Shown here one piece after another: positions 8,021 through 14,632 of a DNA stretch of 34,340 nt (position 1 is its first letter; each line of letters opens with the position of its first letter). The notes beneath the pieces were generated by a model. That model worked only from the letters and a program-made list of their open reading frames with translations. It was not told where the DNA came from and did not search any database. The DNA is from SAR86 cluster bacterium (lineage in GTDB: Bacteria; Pseudomonadota; Gammaproteobacteria; Pseudomonadales; Pseudohongiellaceae), in NCBI GenBank assembly GCA_002746215.1, contig NVWI01000008.1:12217-46556 (forward strand), in the 5' to 3' direction. The translations under genes were made by a program, and so were the position numbers.

Positions 8021-9418
8021 TTAGAGGGATTTCTTTTGTCTCGGGATACCAAAACGTTGGCGTCTCTCCCATAGGCATTTACGGCTAATGCCCAGTTTTT
8101 TGGCTAGTTGTGTTTCGTTCATAGAGTCCTGGTGGTCAAGCACAAAGCGTTGAAAATAATCTTCGAGCGATAAGTCTTCTATTGGATCATCATCTATATT
8201 CTCGGTTTTATTATTAGCGTTTTCCATCAACTGAATGACGCTATTTTGGTTTTGCTGAATTTGTTCAATATTCAAGGAGTCAATTTCTATAAGTTCAACA
8301 TTAATTCCAAGCAGGTCTATCGGTATTTCTGATCCTTCTGTGAGAATTACGGCACGCTCTATAGCATTTTCCAGTTCTCTAATATTCCCAGGCCAGGGGT
8401 ACATGGTAATTGCCTGAATAGAATCGGCACTGAAATGCATAGTTTCCATACCTAGTCGGTTACAGATTAGCTTCAGTTTCTTATCAACCAATTCCAGTAT
8501 ATCTGCGCCTCGTTCGCGCAGTGGAGGAATATCTAAAGGCATGACATTTATCCGATAAAATAAATCTTCTCGAAAACGGCCTTCTTCGACAAACTGTTGT
8601 AAATTTCGGTGAGTAGCTGCGACCAGACGCACATCAACTTTGGTTGATTCAACTGAGCCGACTTTTCTGATTTCATGTTCTTGCAAGACGCGCAAAAGCC
8701 TTGCTTGTGCCTCTAGTGGTAGTTCTCCAATTTCATCAAGAAACAATGTGCCATTATTGGCTGCTTCTATAAGGCCAGTACGGGTGGTAGTAGCACCTAT
8801 AAATGACCCTTTTTCATGCCCAAACAGTTCAGATTCAATCAGGTTTTCAGGGATGGCAGCACAATTAATTGATATTAGATTAGAGTCGTTGCGTGAGCTA
8901 GCTTCATGCAGAGCTCTTGCGACTAATTCCTTGCCAGTCCCAGACTCACCTTGAATTAACACTGAGGAATTAGTGAGTGCTACTTTACGAATTCGTCTAA
9001 ACAATTCTTTCATTGTTGGGCAGCTGCCCACCATACCGGGAACAGGCTCTTCATTGGCATTTGTTATGATTTTGTTTGGTTCTGTTGTGATGGCTTTTAA
9101 TGCGGTCAGCACTTCTTCAGTTTCAAAGGGAATAGACAGGTATTCCATGGCACCACTCTTTGAGGTGCTAATGGCAGAACGTAAGCTGGCAAAATTACTA
9201 GTGATTAAAACGGGTGTAGACGTGTGTTTAATTAGCTCTGTGCCAAGAGAGTCAGGTAAGCGCAGGTTGCAAATAATGGCATCAAGTTGTTCTAAATTAA
9301 ACTCAAGAGCTTCGCTCACAGAAGAGCAAGTCAGGCTCTGAAAGCCAGCTTGTTCCACTATTTCAGTGATTTTACCAAGAGTCGCTTGGTTATTCTCTAC
9401 AAGTAATATAGTAGTCAT
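8021..9418 (-). CDS. cbrB: CbrB-like sigma-54-dependent regulator with degenerate receiver domain
   Basis: An NtrC-family activator of 465 residues. Receiver domain: 1-115; AAA+ domain: about 130-360 with Walker A GESGTGKE (157-164), Walker B LFLDE (225-229) and the R-finger region FYRINVMPLDIPPLRER; a Gln/Asn-rich linker follows; the Fis-type helix-turn-helix is at the end (ETQLAKKLGISRKCLWERRQRFGIPR). Position between gluQ and pcnB and the C-terminal sequence support CbrB, the regulator of carbon/nitrogen balance in Pseudomonas. Three receiver residues are lost: the acidic pocket reads VENN, the phospho-acceptor Asp is Asn51, and the conserved Lys of KPF is Ile96. The sigma-54 contact loop reads GSFIGA (204-209) instead of GAFTGA. 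No cbrA kinase gene lies beside it. It is probably phosphorylation-independent; whether it activates RpoN is uncertain. Confidence 0.85.
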   Translation of the reverse strand: MTTILLVENNQATLGKITEIVEQAGFQSLTCSSVSEALEFNLEQLDAIICNLRLPDSLGTELIKHTSTPVLITSNFASLRSAISTSKSGAMEYLSIPFETEEVLTALKAITTEPNKIITNANEEPVPGMVGSCPTMKELFRRIRKVALTNSSVLIQGESGTGKELVARALHEASSRNDSNLISINCAAIPENLIESELFGHEKGSFIGATTTRTGLIEAANNGTLFLDEIGELPLEAQARLLRVLQEHEIRKVGSVESTKVDVRLVAATHRNLQQFVEEGRFREDLFYRINVMPLDIPPLRERGADILELVDKKLKLICNRLGMETMHFSADSIQAITMYPWPGNIRELENAIERAVILTEGSEIPIDLLGINVELIEIDSLNIEQIQQNQNSVIQLMENANNKTENIDDDPIEDLSLEDYFQRFVLDHQDSMNETQLAKKLGISRKCLWERRQRFGIPRQKKSL

Positions 9419-9628
9419 AAACCGTGAATCGTATGAGAAAGCTGTCTAGGAAGGTCCTAAATCGACTTTGTAACGTTTTTAATAGTAATACTGTTCCCTT
9501 TCTACCCACTTTTAATGAAAAGTGCAATAGTAATAATCAAGAAGAGGAGGTTAATTTAAGTTCATAGCGCTAGCATAATTAGTTTCTTAACTTTCTTGGT
9601 AAATATTGTTTCTCAAGAAATTAGTCGC

Positions 9629-10549
9629 TTAATTCAGTAAACCTTCATCAAGTTGTTGTAAATTCTTCAATTTTTTAATTTTCCAGTTTTCAATAGCCCA
9701 TAATAGAATTTCTGAGGGCTTGCCGTCTTGAAGTTCAGCAGGAGGACGTTGTTGTAAATAAAGTAAAGCTTGGTACAAAGTGAGGGAGGGCTTATTTAGA
9801 TTTAAAGCTGTTGCATGATGTTGTTTACTTAGTTTTTGACCAAGTGAGTTGGTGATGACTGGAATATGGCTATAAACAGGTTGGGGGTAGTCTAGTAATT
9901 TTTGTAAATAAATTTGTCTATGACTGGAGCCAATCAGGTCGATGCCACGGACTATGTGGGTAATTTCCTGGAAAGTGTCATCAACGACAACTGCAAGTTG
10001 GTAAGAATATAAACCGTCTTTGCGTTTGATGATGAAGTCGCCGATTTCTGCTTCCAGGTTTTGAGATTGTTTCCCCTGCAATAAATCATCAAAGAACATA
10101 ATTGAATTAGAGACTTTGCAACGTAGAGCATAGTTTCCTGGTTCCAAGTCGGAACCTTTAATGTCGCGTAAGCTGCAAGTTCCTGGATAAATGCCTGAGC
10201 AGGCTCGTAAGTCTTGCCTGCTACAGATGCATGGAAAAACCAAGTCCTGCCTTTGTAACTGGGCTAGTGCATCATGATAGGCCTTGTGACGACGACTCTG
10301 GTATAAGACTTCACCATCCCAATTTAAATTTAAGCATTCAAGCGCTTGTAAAATTTGATTAGCCGCTTCGGTGCTTTCCCTAGGCGGGTCGAGATCCTCC
10401 ATGCGGACAAACCACTTGCCTTTATTTGCGCGAGCATCAAGATAGCTGGCTAGTGCAGCAATTAAAGAACCCGCATGTAAAGGGCCAGTAGGAGAGGGCG
10501 CAAAACGGCCTCGGTATGGAGAGATATCAAATTTCTTGGGAGCCGAAAT
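9629..10549 (-). CDS. gluQ: Glutamyl-Q tRNA(Asp) synthetase, probable ATT start
   Basis: Glutamylates the queuosine base at position 34 of tRNA(Asp). It is a short relative of the GluRS catalytic domain with no anticodon-binding domain. The full product has 306 residues, near the 308 of E. coli YadB. Motifs are RFAPSPTGPLHAGSL (HxGS signature), MEDLDPPRE, the zinc-site pattern CIC...YPGTC, and GQKLSKQ (KMSKS equivalent). The reading frame contains no ATG, GTG or TTG between an upstream in-frame stop inside dksA and codon 50 (the ATG at 10402), yet the essential N-terminal motif lies in that stretch. The best start is ATT at 10547-10549, five bases after the dksA stop, with GGGAG seven bases upstream. 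ATC at 10523-10525 or a CTG are alternatives, as is a base-call error. It is co-transcribed with dksA, as in many proteobacteria. Confidence 0.88.
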   Translation of the reverse strand: MSAPKKFDISPYRGRFAPSPTGPLHAGSLIAALASYLDARANKGKWFVRMEDLDPPRESTEAANQILQALECLNLNWDGEVLYQSRRHKAYHDALAQLQRQDLVFPCICSRQDLRACSGIYPGTCSLRDIKGSDLEPGNYALRCKVSNSIMFFDDLLQGKQSQNLEAEIGDFIIKRKDGLYSYQLAVVVDDTFQEITHIVRGIDLIGSSHRQIYLQKLLDYPQPVYSHIPVITNSLGQKLSKQHHATALNLNKPSLTLYQALLYLQQRPPAELQDGKPSEILLWAIENWKIKKLKNLQQLDEGLLN

Positions 10550-10562
10550 ATTCAGGCTCCCA
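10537..10562. promoter_or_regulatory. Hairpin spanning dksA stop and gluQ start
   Basis: GGGAGCC and GGCTCCC (10538-10544 and 10555-10561), plus an extra A-T pair, flank a ten-base loop. On the minus strand the 5' arm contains the last dksA codons and the probable gluQ ribosome site, and the loop contains the dksA TGA and the gluQ ATT. No T-run follows in the direction of transcription, so it looks like an RNA element for translational coupling rather than a standard terminator. A terminator between dksA and gluQ-rs has been reported in Shigella. Confidence 0.7.
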
Positions 10563-11175
10563 GTTGTTTTTCCTTGATTTCATCGAGTGTTTTACAATCA
10601 ATACATTTATTGGCTGTTGGGCGTGCCTCGAGACGACGAATACCAATTTCAACACCGCAGGAATTACAAAAGCCATAATCATCCTTTGCTATTTGCTCAA
10701 TAGTGGAATCAATTTTTTTAATCAAACGGCGTTCACGGTCACGAGTTCTCAGCTCAATGCTGAATTCCTCTTCGAGCGTAGCACGGTCAGCCGGATCTGG
10801 TGGGTTGGCGGCTTCATCTTGCATATGATGAACAGTCCTATCGACTTCTTCCATTAATTCATTGCGCCAGTTCAGTAATATATTTTTAAAATGAACGCGC
10901 TGCGCTTCATTCATATACTCTTCACCCCGTTTTATCTTATAGGGGGTAAATTCACTGACTTCAAAATGCGTATTAGGACTTTTTGGCTTGGCTTTAGCTG
11001 GGCTTACAGGTTTTTTTACAACGGTTTTCTTTGCCGCTGGTTTTTTCGCAGTAAGTGCTTTCTTAGCCACGGTCTTAGGCTTCGCAGTAGCTTTTTTAGG
11101 GCTGGCTTTTGCCTTAGCAGTCACTTTAGGCGTCGTTTTTTTGGCTTTAGTAGCCGGTTTTTTTTTGCTTACCAT
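10552..11175 (-). CDS. dksA: DksA transcription factor with H1-like N-terminal extension
   Basis: Binds RNA polymerase through the secondary channel and, with ppGpp, adjusts rRNA and amino-acid promoters. From about residue 70 the protein matches E. coli DksA closely: [32 protein letters not shown] with tip acids Asp127 and Asp130, [12 protein letters not shown], and a C4 zinc finger with Cys170, Cys173, Cys191 and Cys194. The first 65 or so residues are an extra Lys/Ala/Pro/Thr tail (repeats such as AKKPAAKK), giving 207 residues instead of about 150. That tail resembles histone H1 or AlgP-type DNA-binding tails, and is probably disordered. It starts at ATG 11175, with gluQ immediately downstream. 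The antisense hydrophobic frames here are artefacts of the Lys/Ala codons. Confidence 0.95.
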   Translation of the reverse strand: MVSKKKPATKAKKTTPKVTAKAKASPKKATAKPKTVAKKALTAKKPAAKKTVVKKPVSPAKAKPKSPNTHFEVSEFTPYKIKRGEEYMNEAQRVHFKNILLNWRNELMEEVDRTVHHMQDEAANPPDPADRATLEEEFSIELRTRDRERRLIKKIDSTIEQIAKDDYGFCNSCGVEIGIRRLEARPTANKCIDCKTLDEIKEKQLGA

Positions 11176-11210
11176 TACATTATCTCTGTCTAATTCACTA
11201 CTATGAATGT

Positions 11211-11265
11211 ACCAGTAGCTCTTTTAATGTGGGCCGCATTCTCGAAAGGAATGCATTCTACTGGT
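11211..11265. promoter_or_regulatory. Nested inverted repeats in the dksA leader
   Basis: Outer arms ACCAGTAG (11211-11218) and CTACTGGT (11258-11265) enclose inner arms GCATTC (11236-11241) and GAATGC (11249-11254). They lie 36-90 bp upstream of the dksA ATG, within the likely promoter or 5' untranslated region, and could form a two-tier RNA structure or an operator. A TAGAAT hexamer within the outer arm on the minus strand could be a -10 element. Confidence 0.4.
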
Positions 11266-11321
11266 TTATTTTAAATCAGGAAACTATTTGTCGGGCTTTT
11301 TATTGTCTCTTTTTATTGTCT

Positions 11322-11660
11322 CTACAGATCAGATTCTTTAATCCAGATATTACCTTCTTTAACTTCGTAATCTATTGCCTGTAAACCCCGCCCTTGGCAA
11401 GGTCCTTGCAGGCATTCACCGTTCTCAATGGCAAATAGGGCGCCATGTGAACAGCACTGAATAAGATTTCCATCCTTTGATAAGAAATCATTCGGCTCCC
11501 AGTTAAGTGGGGTTGTTCCATAGTGAGGGCAGCAATTTTGATAAAAATATATTTCCCCACATTTTTTTACGCCAAAAATTTCCACGTCTGCTTCATTTAT
11601 TATAAATCCACGGCTTTCGCCTTCAGGGATACTGTCGACAGAGCAAACCTCAATCTGCAT
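11322..11660 (-). CDS. Small Rieske [2Fe-2S] protein
   Basis: A 112-residue soluble Rieske-fold protein. The cluster ligands are visible as CPH (Cys44, His46) and CCSH (Cys69, His72), with the following GALF and the Gly/Pro-rich GPCQGRGL loop. It has no signal peptide or membrane helix, so it is cytoplasmic and more like the ferredoxin components of ring-hydroxylating or nitrite-reductase-type systems than the bc1 Rieske protein. Its start overlaps the stop of the upstream PLP-enzyme gene (TAATG), so the two are translationally coupled and may act in one pathway. No oxygenase or reductase partner is nearby; its redox partner is unknown. Confidence 0.85.
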   Translation of the reverse strand: MQIEVCSVDSIPEGESRGFIINEADVEIFGVKKCGEIYFYQNCCPHYGTTPLNWEPNDFLSKDGNLIQCCSHGALFAIENGECLQGPCQGRGLQAIDYEVKEGNIWIKESDL

Positions 11661-12892
11661 TAGATCGCTAATGCCTGATTAAAATCGGCAAGCAGGTCTG
11701 CTTTTTCCTCTATGCCTACAGATATTCTAACCAGGGAATCTGCTATACCCATAGAAGCCCTGCGCTCAGGCCCCATTTCAAAATATATTGTATGAGCAAC
11801 TGGGATTCCTAAACTACGGTTGTCACCTAAATTGCTAGAACTAACGACCAGCTCCAGAGCGTTTAGAAAATCAAAACAATCAAGACTATCGTCCAGCTCA
11901 ATGCTAAGTATTGCACCAAAATGCTTGAATAGCTCACGGGCTCTGTCATGTTGGGGGTGTGTTGATAGTCCTGGATAACTTACCTTTTTGACCTTTGGGT
12001 GGCGATCACATAATTCGGCGATAGCAAGAGCATTATCACAGGCATGATTAATTCTCATCTGTAAAGTATCAGAACCGACAGATAAGTGGTGTGCAGATTC
12101 AGGCGCTAGAGCAGCGCCAAAATCACGTAGCCCTTTTTTACGTATCTGTGTAATACCCCATTGTGCAGATTCTTTGTTTTTATAGTTGTCGTATATATTG
12201 TCAAAGCTGCTCCAGTCGTAAAGACCAGTATCTGTCACGCTGCCGCCCAGAGCATTACCATGACCACCTATGTACTTAGTCAATGAGTTGATTATTAGGC
12301 TTGCTTTAACCTTAATTGGTAAAAACAGGCAGGGTGAGGTCATGGTGTTATCAACAAAATAAATGAGTTTTTGTTTCTCACATAAACTCCCGATAGCAGA
12401 TAGATCGGCAATCTGTGTGACCGGATTGGCAATGGTTTCGACAAACACCAGCTTAGTATTAGGCTTAATGGCGGCTTCAACATTCGTGACGTCCGTTGCA
12501 TCAACGAAAGTGATTCCAATACCTAAGTTATTTAAAGTATTAAATAAACTGTTGGTATTGCCGAACAGAAAAGCACTAGAGACGATATGATCGCCAGAAC
12601 GCAGTAAGGCAAGCAAAGTAGAGCTAATAGCGGCCATGCCGGTTGCAAAAATCACGCTGGTTAAACCTTGCTCCATCAAGGTAATTTTATTCGCAAGAGC
12701 TTCTATAGTTGGATTATTTTGCCTGCTATAAGCGTAGCCTTGGCGTTTATTCTGAAATACCTCTACTAACTCTCTGGCATCTTCATAGCCATAAGCGACG
12801 GAGGTATGGATTGGCTTATGTAATACACCATGCTCAGGCTGGCCTTTGCGGTCAGCATGCAAGATAGTACTTGTGAACTGTTTCTTTGCCAT
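11660..12892 (-). CDS. PLP-dependent Cys/Met metabolism enzyme (cystathionine gamma-synthase family)
   Basis: A fold-type I PLP enzyme of 410 residues. The PLP-binding lysine is Lys206 in SLTKYIGGHGNALGG, the pyridine-nitrogen Asp is Asp181 in YFVDNTMTSP, and the PLP phosphate loop is ATGMAAIS (83-90). SRQNNPTIEALANKI and the C-terminal VRISVGIEE are family signatures. The reaction cannot be settled from sequence; candidates are O-acyl-homoserine sulfhydrylase, cystathionine gamma-synthase and methionine gamma-lyase. The usual active-site Tyr of the LYGGT segment is replaced by Phe110 (AFLFGNTNS). It overlaps the Rieske gene downstream by one base. The 118 bp upstream contain no evident gene. 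Confidence 0.85.
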   Translation of the reverse strand: MAKKQFTSTILHADRKGQPEHGVLHKPIHTSVAYGYEDARELVEVFQNKRQGYAYSRQNNPTIEALANKITLMEQGLTSVIFATGMAAISSTLLALLRSGDHIVSSAFLFGNTNSLFNTLNNLGIGITFVDATDVTNVEAAIKPNTKLVFVETIANPVTQIADLSAIGSLCEKQKLIYFVDNTMTSPCLFLPIKVKASLIINSLTKYIGGHGNALGGSVTDTGLYDWSSFDNIYDNYKNKESAQWGITQIRKKGLRDFGAALAPESAHHLSVGSDTLQMRINHACDNALAIAELCDRHPKVKKVSYPGLSTHPQHDRARELFKHFGAILSIELDDSLDCFDFLNALELVVSSSNLGDNRSLGIPVAHTIYFEMGPERRASMGIADSLVRISVGIEEKADLLADFNQALAI

Positions 12893-13010
12893 CGCTCTAT
12901 AGTATTGCTAAAAGTGTCGGTATAAAAAAAGAGGGCGGATGATACTCCTATTCCTAGTAGTATAGAAGCATCACTGAGAAGAGCCGCTGAGGTTCTAAGC
13001 AGATTCTGCG

Positions 13011-14498
13011 TTACTCCTCTTTTACCATAACATCTATTAGAACGCTGAGATCCTGCTCAGGAGCGGGATCCGTAGAGTCTGCGGGGCCGACCCACAACTG
13101 CCCCATCATGCCCGCTTCTGCATGATCCAGAATATGACAGTGATACATCCACATGCCGGGTCTGCCTTCAAAGTGAACGGCTATACGCACTGTTTCCCCA
13201 ACCGGTACATCAATCGTGTCTTTCCATTCAGGGATGCGACTTTCATCCAGAACCTGGAAGAAGTATCCGTGTAAATGGAAGGGGTGGTTGAAATCGGAGT
13301 TGTTAATTAAGTTCCAGACATGAGTTTCGCCGACTCGTGCTTCCAGCGGTTTCATGCTCCAGTAGGGAATCCCGTTAAAGCCCATTTCAATCTTATTGGA
13401 GGTGTCTTGCGCAATTGTCATTTCCAGATCTGTTTCTATGGCATTGCTGATATCAATGGGTTCAATAATTCGAAGTTGTTCAGGAATTTCTTCAGGTATG
13501 ACCGCTTCATCCATTACAGTAACAATGTCTATCATAGGTACTGAAGCACGCCGATAAACAGTACCGAAACCACGATTAAAGGGGATCCAGCGGAAGGTTT
13601 GAGTTGTTCCAGGTTCGTGCATAGGCGTGAATACAACATCTGCTCGCTCAGAGGGGCTAATCACAACACGGCCTGCTTCTCTGGAGCGTTCAGCAAGGCC
13701 ATTATCACCGCCAAGAATAGTAAAGGTATGATCGCGTAGACGAATCGGGATATATCTGGAGCGGGAGGCATTGATAACTCGCCAGCGCTGTTGTTTTCCC
13801 TGGCGTACTTTAAGCGTTGGACGAATTTTGCCATTGACCAGGACAACAGTGCCTTCCTTACCGAATAAGTTAGTAAAATCGCCACCTGCATTTTCTGCTA
13901 AAAAGCTTCCATCTCTTACATTCAGACTCATATCTGACATGACTAATATCAGCTCATCCCCAAATTCTTCTGGATCATTTGGGTCTTCAATAACTATTGG
14001 TCCGTACATACCCCAACCAACTTGAGCAGCTGAATTAACATGCGGGTGATACCAGTAGGTGCCAGCATCGTTTACCGTGAACTCATACCGAAATTCCCCA
14101 CCGGGTTCGATAGGCGGTTGAGTAACGCCAGGAACACCATCCATTTGATTAGGTACGCGCAACCCATGCCAATGTATAGTGGTGGAGTCAGGCAGTGAAT
14201 TTTTAAAGTGAATGATGACGGTATCACCAACCTTGGCTTTGATCAGCGGCCCAGGTAATGTGCCACCGTATGTCCATACTGGCGTAGTCAGGCCATCAAT
14301 AATTTCAATATCGACAATCTGCGCTTCCAGTTCAATTTCCAGAATATTGGGATCAGGATTGAGATCTTCAGGGATAGTCAAAGCCAGGTCGTCATCCCAC
14401 CCCTCAGGTTGCTCTACGTCTAAGGCTGTCAACGGTTCACGACTACAACTCGCAAGTAAGATCAGGCTGAATAGTAAAAATAATCTGGATTTAGGCAT
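13011..14498 (-). CDS. Multicopper oxidase (laccase-like) lipoprotein
   Basis: Three-cupredoxin-domain oxidase that couples oxidation of a phenol, Cu(I) or other metal to reduction of oxygen to water. I choose the ATG at 14498, giving 495 residues, because it starts a clear lipoprotein signal (RLFLLFSLILLASC, lipid-modified Cys18) and has GGGGA upstream; the open frame extends further but through non-signal sequence. Copper ligands are HWHG (109-111), WYHPH (151-153), HPFHLHG (405-410) and HCHILDHAEAGMM (453-465), the last supplying the type 1 Cys and an axial Met. It is likely anchored on the periplasmic side of a membrane. No Met-rich CueO-like insertion is seen, so the substrate is open. 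It lies downstream of the Tat-exported molybdoenzyme gene with a terminator between them. Confidence 0.92.
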   Translation of the reverse strand: MPKSRLFLLFSLILLASCSREPLTALDVEQPEGWDDDLALTIPEDLNPDPNILEIELEAQIVDIEIIDGLTTPVWTYGGTLPGPLIKAKVGDTVIIHFKNSLPDSTTIHWHGLRVPNQMDGVPGVTQPPIEPGGEFRYEFTVNDAGTYWYHPHVNSAAQVGWGMYGPIVIEDPNDPEEFGDELILVMSDMSLNVRDGSFLAENAGGDFTNLFGKEGTVVLVNGKIRPTLKVRQGKQQRWRVINASRSRYIPIRLRDHTFTILGGDNGLAERSREAGRVVISPSERADVVFTPMHEPGTTQTFRWIPFNRGFGTVYRRASVPMIDIVTVMDEAVIPEEIPEQLRIIEPIDISNAIETDLEMTIAQDTSNKIEMGFNGIPYWSMKPLEARVGETHVWNLINNSDFNHPFHLHGYFFQVLDESRIPEWKDTIDVPVGETVRIAVHFEGRPGMWMYHCHILDHAEAGMMGQLWVGPADSTDPAPEQDLSVLIDVMVKEE

Positions 14499-14591
14499 AG
14501 TTCCCCATTGGCTGCTAGCAACTGTTACTGAGAGTATAAGCTGGGACCTGGCGTTCCTGCCAGTCAGAGATAGGATAATTAGATTTAAATC

Positions 14592-14619
14592 AAAACTGGG
14601 GCTCACAGGCCCCAGTTTT
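14592..14619. terminator. Intrinsic terminator between molybdoenzyme and multicopper oxidase genes
   Basis: An 11-bp perfect stem, AAAACTGGGGC (14592-14602) with GCCCCAGTTTT (14609-14619), encloses the loop TCACAG. It lies just after the sulfite-oxidase-like stop and before the multicopper oxidase start. The short T4 tract makes it moderate rather than strong. Confidence 0.75.
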
Positions 14620-14632
14620 AAGCTTGGTTAAA

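Noticed and set aside
9595-9628. TTTCTTG/CAAGAAA inverted repeat after gluQ as a terminator
   Set aside because: The stem is AT-rich with a long loop and no T-run on the transcribed strand.
10988-11206. Hydrophobic plus-strand frame opposite the dksA N-terminus
   Set aside because: The AAA/GCT-type codons of the Lys/Ala tail read as Phe/Ala/Leu on the other strand; the membrane-like look is an artefact.
13661-13891. Small minus-strand frame with hydrophobic end inside the multicopper oxidase
   Set aside because: It overlaps a conserved gene in another frame with no ribosome site or family resemblance.
14499-14606. N-terminal extension of the multicopper oxidase frame
   Set aside because: The added residues precede a complete lipoprotein signal peptide and overlap the terminator of the upstream gene.
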